Origin: JAVBLV01 sp031553195 | GTDB lineage: Bacteria > Bacteroidota > Bacteroidia > Bacteroidales > P3 | DNA: 64,000 nt | Assembly: GCA_031553195.1 (NCBI GenBank) | Contig: JAVBLV010000014.1 | Coordinates: 8,511-72,510, forward strand | Direction: 5' to 3' | In this document: in pieces, positions 38,593 to 49,600 of the stretch | How the letters are laid out: every line of letters begins with the position of its first letter | How positions within the stretch are numbered: the stretch's first letter is position 1 | Program-made: the position numbers and the translations under genes | The notes under the pieces: model-generated | The model's input: only the letters and a program-made list of their open reading frames with translations | The model's database searches: none | Told to the model about the DNA's origin: nothing

Positions 38593-39768
38593 ATGTTTAT
38601 GATGCACGATTTATACCTGATTTCTTCTACATGGTTGATTTCCTCCTGTCTATTCAGTAGTATCATGCTCTGGGTTTACAAGAAAAACAGCAGGCCGAAA
38701 AAGATTCTTGCTATTTGCTTCAGCATGCTAACCGTTCTTTCTATCACTTTATTAGTAGAAATGTATACCGATTCGGGCATAAAAGCCGAAAAAATGGATT
38801 TCGTCTATAGCCTTTTCTGTATAGCGCTAATCTATTTTTATTTTATTTATTTCAGATGCTTGATGCAACCTCAAAAACGAAATAAACCTATCATTATTCA
38901 ATTACTCATAACCATAGCCTTTTATATAATTCTATATGCCGTGCTGTATTCCATAAAGCCCGAAAAGGTTTTCCTTTACTCGGTAGAAGACATTGTAGAC
39001 AGCGCCAATCATCCCCTTAAATGGCTGCGTTTGATTGTATTTCTGCATTTCATCGTCCTGCTTGTGTGGAGTAGTATTTTAGTCGTGAAAATGTATAGGA
39101 AACATAAAGAAGAAATTGCTTCTCAATTCTCTTATAGGGAAAAAATCAGTTTGTCATGGTTGCCTTATTTACTGGCTTTAATCATTCTTAATGGAGTCGG
39201 AACCATTTTTGATTCGCTTCTTTCGGGATTTGATTCTTATTTATTTATCATTTCCAACTTTTTATACTGCACATTCTATTTGGTTTATGCATTTCTTGGC
39301 GTAAGTCAGCAGGATATTGTATACAACGAACCCGAAACGACCGACGCGCCGGAAAATAATTCTGAAGAAAAATTGTCGAGCATTCCCGCCAATATCCGCA
39401 AACAATTAGTCAAAGAATTAAAGGCTTTGATGGAAGAACAAAAAATTTACCTGAATTCCGAATTACGTTTGGATTTTGTCGTCAAAGAATTAAGAACAAA
39501 CCGCACGTATGTTTCTATGGTTCTTAAAGAAGATTTTGGCGAAAATTTTATTGGTTTTGTAAACCGTTACCGTATTGAGGAAGCCAAGCAATTGATGTCC
39601 AAAGCAGATAATCTCTCAAGTCTTTATGAAATCGCCGAAGAAGTCGGATTTAAAAGCATTTCTTCTTTTAATGTTTTCTTTAAGCGGTTTACCGACGAAA
39701 CGCCGGCAGAATTCAGAAAGAAACGTTTCAGGGAATTTAATTTGATCGTTGAAGAATCGATCGGATAA
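38593..39768 (+). CDS. Membrane-anchored AraC-family transcriptional regulator, paralogue 1
   Basis: 391 residues. The first 240 carry about seven hydrophobic segments (for example WLISSCLFSSIMLWVY, VYSLFCIALIYFYFIYF, LIVFLHFIVLLVWSS), so the sensor part sits in the inner membrane. The C-terminal 110 residues are an AraC-type double helix-turn-helix: LRLDFVVKELRTNRTYVSMVL, then GFVNRYRIEEAKQLM and EIAEEVGFKSISSFNVFFKRF (partial motifs VKELRTNRTYVS and EVGFKSISSFNVFFKRF). It closely resembles the regulator at 42107 along its whole length. It would sense an unknown signal at the membrane and control nearby or distant genes. ATG at 38593 or 38602 are both possible. Confidence 0.88.
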   Translation: MFMMHDLYLISSTWLISSCLFSSIMLWVYKKNSRPKKILAICFSMLTVLSITLLVEMYTDSGIKAEKMDFVYSLFCIALIYFYFIYFRCLMQPQKRNKPIIIQLLITIAFYIILYAVLYSIKPEKVFLYSVEDIVDSANHPLKWLRLIVFLHFIVLLVWSSILVVKMYRKHKEEIASQFSYREKISLSWLPYLLALIILNGVGTIFDSLLSGFDSYLFIISNFLYCTFYLVYAFLGVSQQDIVYNEPETTDAPENNSEEKLSSIPANIRKQLVKELKALMEEQKIYLNSELRLDFVVKELRTNRTYVSMVLKEDFGENFIGFVNRYRIEEAKQLMSKADNLSSLYEIAEEVGFKSISSFNVFFKRFTDETPAEFRKKRFREFNLIVEESIG

Positions 39769-39942
39769 ATTCTTGTTCATTTTGTTAAACGCATATTAAT
39801 AATATAAATAAGTTCATAAGTAAAAATTAAATGGAATGTTTGATGTTGAAAGTTTAATATTTAATTATTTGTTTTTCAACTATCAATATTCAACTTTAAG
39901 CAATTGAAAAATACAAATTAATTCTTGACGCATATTTACCTC

Positions 39943-40983
39943 ATGGAAGAATATATCAAATGTAATATTAAGAGTTTGTCAATTCATAAAGTCGGAAATA
40001 AACACGAGGACGAATTGTTCCAAACATCAGAAAAAGAAGTGAAGTTAAGCGACCCTAATATCCGGGAATTGCTTGTAAAATATTTTCTTTCTCCTTTCAA
40101 ATCCAACGAACGTTTTAACTTTTATCATGATAGCGATTTAAAATACAACGAAGTATACGGATATATATCGGACATCTTCGATAATCCCGATACTTTGCTT
40201 GAAAAATCCGTAAACCTTGCTCAACACCTATATGAGCAAAGTATTCATCCGAAAATTAAGGGCGGAGAATTTTATACCATCTATTTTGAAGATTATATGA
40301 TGGATGGAGAAACCGTGGATGCAATCGGATTGTTCAAGTCCGAAAATAAGGATACGTTCTTAAAAGTTTTTCCTTCGGAAGGAAGTTTTGAAATTGAAAG
40401 TCAACAAGGTATTAATATCGACAAACTGGATAAAGGTTGTTTGATCTTTAATGCAAACAGGGAGAACGGATATATTGTTGCTGCAATTGATAATACAAAT
40501 AAAGGAGTAGAGGCGCAGTATTGGATGGATCATTTTCTGCATGTCCGCGAACAGAAAGACGAATACCATGATACGCAAAACTTATTGTCGCTTTGTAAAA
40601 ACTTCGTCAAAAACGAACTACCGCAACAATTTGAAGTCTCCAAAGCCGACCAAGTCGATATTCTTAATAAATCAGTGAAATTTTTCAAAGAAAACGATCG
40701 CTTCAATATGACCGAATTTACCAACGAAGTGATCGGACAACCTGATATGATTGAAAGTTTCAATCAGTATAAGTCTACGTTTCAAGAGGACTATGACATA
40801 GAAATTGCCGATAATTTCGCCATTTCGGAAAGCGCTGTTAAAAAACAAGCTCGTTTATTGAAAAGCGTTATTAAATTGGATAAGAATTTTCATATCTACA
40901 TTCATGGAAACCGGAGTCTTATAGAACAGGGCGAGGATACAAAAGGGAAATTCTACAAAGTTTATTATCAAGAGGAAAATTAA
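39943..40983 (+). CDS. Nucleoid-associated protein (NA37/YejK family)
   Basis: 346 residues from the ATG at 39943 (MEEYIKCNIKSLSIHKVGN); an in-frame ATG at 39925 adds six residues. The content matches the NA37 family: SIHKVGNKHEDE at the start, the central IKGGEFYTIYFEDYMMDGE, and FKVYY at the end. Family members associate with the nucleoid in proteobacteria, and in Bacteroidota their role is not known. The stop codon TAA at 40981-40983 shares its last base with MITE-like copy E. It is cytoplasmic, lying between two paralogous regulators. Confidence 0.85.
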   Translation: MEEYIKCNIKSLSIHKVGNKHEDELFQTSEKEVKLSDPNIRELLVKYFLSPFKSNERFNFYHDSDLKYNEVYGYISDIFDNPDTLLEKSVNLAQHLYEQSIHPKIKGGEFYTIYFEDYMMDGETVDAIGLFKSENKDTFLKVFPSEGSFEIESQQGINIDKLDKGCLIFNANRENGYIVAAIDNTNKGVEAQYWMDHFLHVREQKDEYHDTQNLLSLCKNFVKNELPQQFEVSKADQVDILNKSVKFFKENDRFNMTEFTNEVIGQPDMIESFNQYKSTFQEDYDIEIADNFAISESAVKKQARLLKSVIKLDKNFHIYIHGNRSLIEQGEDTKGKFYKVYYQEEN

Positions 40984-41093
40984 GAGGTTGTCTAAATTTT
41001 TACTAGATAGCGTTGCTATTCTTGAAAAATTTCGCCTTCAAAATAGCTGTTCTTATTTCTCAAAATCTTTTCTTGAAAATTTAGATGGCTACT
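40983..41093. mobile_element. MITE-like element, copy E, inverted and shortened to 111 bp
   Basis: In reverse orientation it follows the other copies for about 105 bases, then lacks about 51 bases, consistent with deletion between two short AAAAATT repeats. The ends are AGAGGTTGTCTAAATTTTT and the complement of AGTAGCCATCTAAATTTT. TA flanks both ends, and the left TA belongs to the stop codon of the preceding gene. Confidence 0.75.
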
Positions 41094-41251
41094 TAGAGTT
41101 GGACACAAAGCCGTCTCTTTTGTTCCGGTTCTGTTATCTTACACTTCAAAGAAAAGAAAATTTGAATTAGGCGTTTAAGTAATGTCGTAGATATAATTTG
41201 TTATAATAATTTTCAATGGTGTTTATGTGTTTGTTTTCTAGTCGATAGACT

Positions 41252-41284
41252 AGTCAGGGCGTGACTTAGAGTCACACCCTGACT
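41252..41284. repeat. 33-bp palindrome, copy 4
   Basis: Arms AGTCAGGGCGTGACT and AGTCACACCCTGACT around a central TAG. It stands 80 bp upstream of the HdeD-like gene. Confidence 0.8.
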
Positions 41285-41363
41285 TATATTAAAATTATCA
41301 AACGAAACGGCGCCTTTTTTGTTAATACATTGTATCATTCTAAAAATTAAAGTTCCATAAATT

Positions 41364-41942
41364 ATGAAAACATCATCTTTCGCGCAAAGAAATATTTGGC
41401 AGGGGATACTTAGCATATTGCTCGGACTGGTAGTCATTGTCTGGCATCAGAATATTATAAAATATTTTATGATGATTGCGGGCGTTATCTTTCTGTTCTT
41501 AGGAATTATTGTCATGTCTATGTATTATAGTAAACGGAAAAATAATTCCGAACTGCAATTTCCAATCAGTTCCATTGTCTATCTTGTATTAGGAATTTTA
41601 TTTGTAATTATTCCCCAATCGCTTGCCAATATAGTGGTGGTAGCGATGGGGGTATTGTTAATTTTAGCGGCGATTGGTCAGGCGTATTCTTTGATAAAAC
41701 TTTCCAGAAACGGATTTACGGTTTCTTATATGCGTTATATAATTCCTGTTTTGATTTTGGTTGCGGGAATAGTTATCACTTTAAACCCTGAAAAAATTAC
41801 GGGCGCTATTATGATTGTATTTGGCATTGCCCTGCTACTGTATGGCGCCGAAGAATTATATAACTATTACTGGCTGAACCAGTATAATAAGAAAAAACAA
41901 GAAAATGGAGAAAGTAAAACCGGACATGCTCAACAACAGTAA
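41364..41942 (+). CDS. HdeD/DUF308-like membrane protein
   Basis: 192 residues with six hydrophobic helices in three hairpins (WQGILSILLGLVVIVW, YFMMIAGVIFLFLGIIV, IVYLVLGILFVIIP, IVVVAMGVLLILAAIGQ, YIIPVLILVAGIVITL, IMIVFGIALLLYGAEEL), the repeat pattern of DUF308 proteins. HdeD of Escherichia coli is linked to acid stress, but no such role can be assumed here. It ends in a charged, glutamine-rich tail. The gene stands alone, between the nucleoid-associated gene and the convergent regulator gene at 42107. Confidence 0.85.
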   Translation: MKTSSFAQRNIWQGILSILLGLVVIVWHQNIIKYFMMIAGVIFLFLGIIVMSMYYSKRKNNSELQFPISSIVYLVLGILFVIIPQSLANIVVVAMGVLLILAAIGQAYSLIKLSRNGFTVSYMRYIIPVLILVAGIVITLNPEKITGAIMIVFGIALLLYGAEELYNYYWLNQYNKKKQENGESKTGHAQQQ

Positions 41943-42106
41943 ATTGCATATTTGACCAAGAATTAGCTTTCATATAATTTGCGCGCAGTGCGTTGAGTTT
42001 TGAAAAGCTCTTGCGAGTGGAAATCAGCGGATTCAAACAAAAATAATGACGGTTCTTCACATCTTTTAGCCATCGCAATCTATTACTTATTTATAGTGTC
42101 AGGTTT

Positions 42107-43285
42107 TTAAAAATTCTCTTCAAAAATCCTTCTCCTGAATTCCGCCGGCGTTTGATTCGTAATCCGTTTGAAAAAAACGTTAAAAGAAGAAATACTTTTA
42201 AACCCGACTTTTTCGGCGATTTCGTAAAAACTAAGCCGGGCGTCCATTTCGGCAATTAACTGTTTCGCCTCCTCAATACGGTAACGGTTCACAAATCCAA
42301 TAAAATTTTCGCCGAAATCTTCTTTAAGAACTAATGAAAGGTATGTCCGGTTTGTTTTTAATTCTTTGGCGACAAAATCCAGGCGTAATTCGGGATTCAG
42401 GAAAATTTTTTGTTCCTCCATTAATATTTTTAATTCTTTAATCAATTGCATGCGGATATTGGAAGATATCGATATATTGTTCAAGGATTTTGGTCCGGAA
42501 CCCTCTTTTTCGTTTTCTTTTTGCCATGCAACCTCGTCCGGATTATAAATATCCGGTTGTCGGAGGCCTAAAAACGTCAACACATAATAAAATCCGCAGT
42601 AACAAAAATTAGAGACGATATGTAAATATCCTCCTTTCCAAGCGAATCCGATATCGAAAACGGCTCCGGTTTCGAGCAAGCAAAAAAATCCCAGTAAATA
42701 AGGAAGTCCCGATAGACTGATATTTTCGCGGTATGAAAACAAATCGGCAATTTGTTTTTTATGTTGCCGATACATTTTAACCACCTGGATAGAAACCCAA
42801 ACCGTGAAAATGCAGAAATGAAGAAAGGAGACTATGCGTATCCAGACCTGAGGACGAGGCAAAGCATTTATCAGTTCCTGAAAAGAATGAATTTGAATTA
42901 TACTTCCATTGTCTATAAAAACGGTAATCCAATACAGGAGAATGTACGCGACGATTGCGCCTATTCCTTGTATCATTATCTTCCTGATATTGTCTTTCGG
43001 CTGCATCAAACTCTTGAAATAAAGATAAGCGGCATAGGCGATGGAAATGCCTAACATACTATATAAAAAATCGAATACCTCGAAATGACTGGTATCTTCA
43101 AATCCGGTATGAATAGTAACATTGATAGACACGATTCCCAATAATAGTAGAATCAGCGATAGAAACTTTTTAGGTTTGCTTCCCGCATTGAAAATCCAAA
43201 GCAAAAAGCTACAAAAAAAACAAGAAGATATCAGTACAGTCGACGATACCAAATATAAATCATGTAATATACCAGGGTTATTCAT
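42107..43285 (-). CDS. Membrane-anchored AraC-family transcriptional regulator, paralogue 2
   Basis: 392 residues, built as paralogue 1: about seven membrane helices in the first 240 residues (LYLVSSTVLISSCFFCSF, FLSLILLLLGIVSIN, MLGISIAYAAYLYF and others). A linker follows, then an AraC-type DNA-binding domain with LRLDFVAKELKTNRTYLS and EKVGFKSISSFNVFFKRI. The DNA-binding domains of both proteins agree at most positions. The gene is transcribed divergently from the giant surface-protein gene; the 319-bp space between them holds three 13-bp direct repeats. This makes it a candidate regulator of that locus, though this is inference from position only. A -7 box lies 41 bp upstream. Confidence 0.88.
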   Translation of the reverse strand: MNNPGILHDLYLVSSTVLISSCFFCSFLLWIFNAGSKPKKFLSLILLLLGIVSINVTIHTGFEDTSHFEVFDFLYSMLGISIAYAAYLYFKSLMQPKDNIRKIMIQGIGAIVAYILLYWITVFIDNGSIIQIHSFQELINALPRPQVWIRIVSFLHFCIFTVWVSIQVVKMYRQHKKQIADLFSYRENISLSGLPYLLGFFCLLETGAVFDIGFAWKGGYLHIVSNFCYCGFYYVLTFLGLRQPDIYNPDEVAWQKENEKEGSGPKSLNNISISSNIRMQLIKELKILMEEQKIFLNPELRLDFVAKELKTNRTYLSLVLKEDFGENFIGFVNRYRIEEAKQLIAEMDARLSFYEIAEKVGFKSISSFNVFFKRITNQTPAEFRRRIFEENF

Positions 43286-43325
43286 GCTAAGTTAATTTGT
43301 CCGAATGGTCTGAAAATGATCTGGA

Positions 43326-43333
43326 CAAAAGTA
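43326..43333 (-). promoter_or_regulatory. -7 box for the regulator gene at 42107
   Basis: The minus strand reads TACTTTTG, a match to TAnnTTTG 41 bp before the ATG at 43285. The first direct repeat (43362) lies near the -33 region, where a bound protein could affect transcription. Confidence 0.45.
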
Positions 43334-43361
43334 GGTAAATTTCTTGTAACAGATTCTTTTT

Positions 43362-43436
43362 TTGTAAAATCAATAAGATTATTGTAAAATCAATCGAAAA
43401 AATGGAGATTTCGAGCCAATAAATTGTAAAATCAAT
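43362..43436. promoter_or_regulatory. Three 13-bp direct repeats, candidate operator
   Basis: TTGTAAAATCAAT occurs exactly at 43362-43374, 43382-43394 and 43424-43436. The starts are 20 and 42 bp apart, about two and four helical turns, so all copies face the same side of the DNA. A partial inverted copy (TTTGATTTACA) lies at about 43560. The position between a regulator gene and its divergent neighbour suggests binding sites. Confidence 0.6.
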
Positions 43437-43460
43437 AAAGCAGAATGAATGGCCGGAACC

Positions 43461-43468
43461 TAACTTTG
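43461..43468 (+). promoter_or_regulatory. -7 box for the giant surface gene
   Basis: TAACTTTG matches TAnnTTTG and stands 25 bp after the last direct repeat. The leader to the ATG at 43605 would be about 130 bases. No exact -33 TTTG is seen. Confidence 0.4.
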
Positions 43469-43604
43469 CAAAGTGATAAAAATCAAAAAAAACGGCAGTT
43501 CGAAAAATTGTTTTTTACGATCTGCCCGGAATTATCTTTTTGATATGAAGAATATGCTTTTTGATTTACATTTTATGGCTTTGAGTTTTAAATAGTTTAA
43601 AAAT

Positions 43605-46600
43605 ATGTCTTTTATGAAAAGAATAGTTACATTTTGTTGGGCCTTATTTTTTACAGTCTTATTCTTCCCCATTTACTGCCTTGCCGACGAAACTGTCTCG
43701 TCTTTGCCTTATAGCGAAAGTTTTGAAGGCGGCGTTTTCCCTTCCGGTTGGACTCAGGAAAGCGTAAAAGGAACCAATTTGTGGACGGTCATAAGTAATG
43801 GCGCCGGAGATCCGTCTACCGTTTTTGACGGTTCCTATAAATTGAGACTCTATTATGCAAGTTCAACCTCGTCCGTCTCCAGATTGGTTAGCCCGAAATT
43901 CGATCTCAGCGGCCTTTCTGCAGTATTTACTTTTGCGCATACGCAAAAGATTTGGAGCGGAGATCAGGACACGCTGCGCGTTTTTTACAAAAACAGTCCT
44001 ACTGGAACTTGGGTATTATTAAAAGAATATACCCGCAATATTTCCGATTGGGAAAAGGAAGTAATACTGCTTCCTAATCCGACAAGTTCTTATTGGATTG
44101 CTTTTGAAGGAACAACCGCCTACGGCTATGGAATTCAATTGGACGATATACAAGTGATGCAATCCGGAGTTCCCTTATCCGGCGTTTATACTATTGATAA
44201 TGCGCGCCCGACCGGAGAACGGAATTTCAATCACTTTAAAGATGCAATTAATGCACTGAATCTGTCTTCCGCTTTGGATACGGTAATTTTTGAAGTTTTT
44301 GCCGGACAAGCCCATAATTTCGGCGTTACAAGTTATTCCAATTTGAAAATCCGTTCTGAAAATATTTCGGGGAAACCTGTTATCTTCAGAAAATCAGGCG
44401 TCGGAGCCAATCCTTTGCTGAAAGTAACGGGAACTTCTTCGTCTTCCGACGTTTGTTTTTATTTAGATAATGTAAATAATTTTGTTTTTGACGGATTGGA
44501 TATTGAGAATGCCGGGACTTCGACCGGTAATTATCTGGATGTGGGATTTTACTTTTTAGGGGGGAAACATAATATCGTAAAAAATTGTAATGTTCGTTTG
44601 CAAACCGCTTCCGGTTATGGAGTTTACTTTTCGGGAAGCGCGGATTCTATATTGTTGGATAAAGTAAATATAAAGAATGCAAGTTATGGCTATTATTTTA
44701 GCGGATACGGTTCGGGAAATGTGTTGAGCGGAGCTCTTGTAGAAGGCGCCGGAACGGGAATTTATTTCGAAACCTCCCAGAATGATCTTGTCATAAAAGA
44801 AATGAAGATTTACGAGGCCGGAACCGGATTGCGGTTAAATTCGGGAACCCGTCAGAAAATCATCAATAACGTTATTCATGCTACGTCTACAGGTATTTAC
44901 CGGTATAATAGTTTTTATAGCGCAGATACAATGTATCTTGCGCATAATACAATTTATATTTCCCAATCGCCGAACGCAACCTATTGTATAAGAAACAATT
45001 CTTCCTATACCTATCTGGGGCTTTATAACAATATATTTATTAACAAGTCGTTAGGATCTGCTTCGTATTGTTTTTACAATAGCGGCAGTTCTGGCAGCGC
45101 CAATATCCTAACCGGCAGCAATAATAATATATATTATGCCGGATCCGGCATTTTGTATACTTCCGGATCCCATGTGGCATACAGAATTGCGGATTATGTC
45201 GCCCTTCTTGCCGACGGGAGGGAAAATAATTCTTTCCAGAGAGATATTTCTTTTGTAAGCGCAGCGTCTCCTTACAATTTTAATGTCAGAACCGACATTC
45301 CCAGCAAGGCCGAAAGCGGCGGGAGAACCCTTCCCTTCCTGAATATAAATTCCGATATTGACGGCAACGCGCGTAATAATACAACGCCGGATATCGGCGC
45401 GTATGAATTTAACGGCGTGTCCGACGCGAGCGCAGACCCTGTTCCTTTGCAGGGAAACTATACGATAAACAATACCCAACCTACCGCCAACCGGAATTTC
45501 AATACTTTTGAAGAAGCGATTATTGCTTATAATATGCGTTCTATTTCGGCCCCTGTGGTATTCGAAGTCAGTTCGGGACAAACGCATAATATTCAGGGTA
45601 CGCTGAGAGTAGCCCCTCATAGCAAGAAAGAGAAGCCGGTATCATTCAGAAAGTCGGGCGTTGGAAGCAATCCGGCGCTGAAAGTACAAGGTTCGTCTTC
45701 TTCTTCCGACGCTTGTTTTTATCTGGATAGCGCAACGTATCTTACTTTCGACGGATTGGATATTGAAGATGCAGGCTCGTCGAGCAACAACTATACCGAG
45801 TACGGATTTTATTTATTGGGAGGAAGACGTAATACCATTAAAAATTGTAATATCCGCCTGCAGCTAACTTCCGGTTATGGAATTTATGTGAACGCCGATG
45901 CGGATTCCCTGTTATTTGAAAAAAATAATATCAGGAATGCATATTACGGGTATTATTTTTCAGGTTCCGGATGGGAAAACACGGTGAAAGGAGGCGTTTT
46001 GGACAGCTTGTATTCAACGGGTATTTACTGTTTTGGAAATCAAGAAGATCTGATTATTGCCGAAATGAAAATCACGGGAGCGGAAACAGGAATACGATTA
46101 ACTAGCGGGGATAATCAGATTTTGGTAAACAATCTTGTTCAAGCCTCCAACACAGGGATTTACGCAAATACAAATTCCGTCGATATAATATACCTTGCTC
46201 ATAATACAGTGTACATTCCTTCCACGACCAATACGACCTATTGCTTACGGAATTCGTCGAACAAAGTGGCGCTTTACAATAATATCTTTATCAATAAGTC
46301 CACTAATAGCGGATCTTATTGTTTTTACAATGCCCACACAACCCATGCTAATATCTTGCAGGGAAGCAACAATAATATTTATTCGGGAAGCATGCGGTTT
46401 GTATATGGAACTTCTTCGGTAGCGGTAAATACGGTTTACGAGTATGCCGAGTTGTTGGGAGACGGACGGGAAAACCATTCGTATCAGGTAGACGTTCCGT
46501 TTGTAAGCGCGGTTCGTCCGTTTAACTTTAACGTCAAAACCGACGTGCCGACCAAAGCGGAAAGCGGAGGCAAAGTTATCCAGGAATATCCGGTAACGAC

Positions 46601-49600
46601 CGACATAGACGGTAATCCGCGGAATGCGACGACTCCCGATATCGGCGCTTACGAGTTTAACGGAACGCGGGATACTACCGACTTATCGCCTTTACATGGC
46701 GTTTATACCATAGACAATACGCGCCCGACGACCAACCGGAATTTCAACACTTTTGAAGAAGCCATTGCGTTGTTAAACGCCCGTTCGGTTTCCGATACTA
46801 CCATTTTTGAAATGGTTCCGGGACAGATGCATACGATTACTTTAACTAATAACACAGGACTAAGAATCACCTCCGGCGGCAAACCGGGCAAACCGGTTAT
46901 TTTCCGTAAATCAGGAACTGGAAATAATACTTTGCTGAAAGTTTCTGGAACTTCTTCGGGTTCGGACGCTTGTTTTTATTTGGACGGAGTAAATTACGTA
47001 ACTTTCGACGGATTGGATGTTGAGAATGCGGGAACAAGCGGCAGTAATTATCTTGAGCGGGCTTTTTATATCCTGAACGGACAATACAATGCCATCAAAA
47101 ATTGTAATATTCGACTGATGCAAAGCTCCTCTTCGTATGCCGTTTATTTGTCGGGCGGTAAAAACAATAATATCGGCAACTGCGATATCCGGATGCGTTC
47201 CGATTACGGCTATGGAGTCTATTCCTCAGGCGCGGATTCGCTGACGGTAAATAATGTAAATATAAAGAGCTGCTACTATGGGTTTTATTTCGACGGCCCC
47301 TCGTCAAGCATTATCAATCATTGCAGTATCGATAGCGTCAATACGGGAATTTATACTTATGCATACTATAGCTATCAGAGAAGGGACAATTTTAGCGTAA
47401 GCAATACAAAAATCACCAATGTATCTTCGGGTATTTTGTTGGGAAACGGGAACAATCAGAAGATATTCAACAATGTGGTTCAGTCGACTTATATGGGAAT
47501 CTATACTTATCACGGTTCTTCCGATACGGTATATTTGGCTCACAATACCGTATTTATTTCCGCTTCGACCAACGCGACCTATTCTCTACGGAATTCAACG
47601 GGCAAAATAGGCCTTTACAATAATATCTTCGTTAATAAATCGACCAGCACAAGTTCAAATTGTTTTTATAACGAATCTTCACCCGGCCATGATAATATTT
47701 TACAGGGCAGCAACAATAACATTTACTTCGGAACGGCGGCGGCAGTTTATAGAACGCCGTCGTTGACGATAAATTCGGTAAATGAATATGCCGGTCTTTT
47801 AGGCGATGGACGGGAAGATCGTTCGTATCAGGTAGACGTTCCTTTCATAAGCCCGATTTCTCCTTATAATTTTAATATTGATCCGGTTGCTCCAACTAAA
47901 GCGGAGAATGGCGGAAAGGCTGTTACGGTATTTTCGGTGGCTAAAGATATCGACGGTAATCTGCGGAATGCAACGACTCCCGACATCGGCGCTTACGAAT
48001 TTAACGGAACGCAGGATACTACCGACTTATCGCCTTTACATGGCGTTTATACCATAGACAATGCGCGCCCGACGGCCAACCGGAATTTCAATACTTTTGA
48101 GGAAGCCGTCGCTACGTTGAATGCATGGACAATATCCGACACAACTATATTTGAAACGGTTCCCGGACAAACGCATACAATTACTTTGGGTCTAAGTACG
48201 GGATTAAGAATTACTTCCGGAGGAAAGCCCGGAAAACCGGTTATCTTCCGCAAAGCGGGAACAGGAAATAACACGCTTTTGAAGGTTTCCGGAACCTCTT
48301 CGAGTTCGGACGCTTGCTTCAATCTGGATGGCGCAAGTTATGTCGTTTTCGATGGTTTGGATGTTGAGAATGCAGGAACAAGCGGCAGTAATTATCTCGA
48401 AAGGGCTTTTCAATTATCAAACGGACGAAACAATAGCATAAAAAACTGCAATATACGCTTGACGCAAAGCGCTACCGCTTACGGTATTTACCTGTCGGCT
48501 AATAAAAATTGTGACATCAATAATTGCAACATCGGATTGCGTTATAATTACGGTTACGGAATTTACTCCACAGGCAGCGCCGATTCCTTAATCGTCAATA
48601 ATGTCAATATAAAAAATTGTAACTATGGATTTTATTCCGACGCTGCTGCTTCCGCTTCGACGCTCATAAACGCCGTTGCCATAGATAGCGCGGCAAATCA
48701 TGGAATTTACGTTTCTGGATATTATAGCAGTAACAGGCATGACAACTTTCGTATAACCGGAAGCAAAATTACCAATACGTCGACAGGAATACGGTTGGGG
48801 AGCGGAAACAATCAAAAAATCTTCAATAACGTAGTTCATGCCTCGAATACGGGAATCTATGCCGGTACAGCCTCTTCCGATACGGTATATGTTGCTCAGA
48901 ACACCGTTTATATTCCTGCTACGACAAGCTCTACCTATGGTATGAGGAATGCATCTAATAAATTGGCCTTATTCAATAATATTTTCATTAACAAATCGAC
49001 AAGCGCAAGTTCATATTGCTTTTATAACGATGTTTCGAACGGCGAGAATATTTTGCAAGAGAGCAATAATAATATTTATTTTGCCATAGAAAAAGTATAC
49101 GGATCTTCATCGTTGAATATCAGTTCGGTTATTGAATACGCCAATTTCCTGGCCGACGGGAGGGAAAATAATTCCTTTCAAACCGACCTCTCTTTTATCA
49201 GCGCCGTTTCTCCTTTTAACTTTAGTCCGAGAACCGATTTAGCGACCAAAGCGGAAAGCGGAGGAAAAGTAGTCGCCGCGTTTCCGGTTCCCGTCGATAT
49301 AGACGGAAATCCCCGCAATACCTCTACTCCCGACATTGGCGCGTATGAATTTAACGGAATCAGAGACAATACCGATTTATCGCCTTTGCGCGGCGTTTAT
49401 ACTATTGACAATACACAACCGACCGCCGGCCGGAATTTCAACAGCTTTAAAGAAGCCATTGTTTTCTTAAATGCGCGATCGACTTCCGATACGACTATAT
49501 TCGAAACAGTTCCGGATCAAATTCATAATATTACGTTTTCCAACGAAAAAGAACTCAAAATCACTGCCGGAGGCGGATGGGGAAGACCGGTTATTTTCCG

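Noticed and set aside
40988..41170. A 60-codon frame after the nucleoid-associated gene
   Set aside because: It lies mostly inside MITE-like copy E.
45108..45620. Long opposite-strand frames within the giant gene
   Set aside because: They are shadows of the biased codon pattern of the repetitive surface gene.
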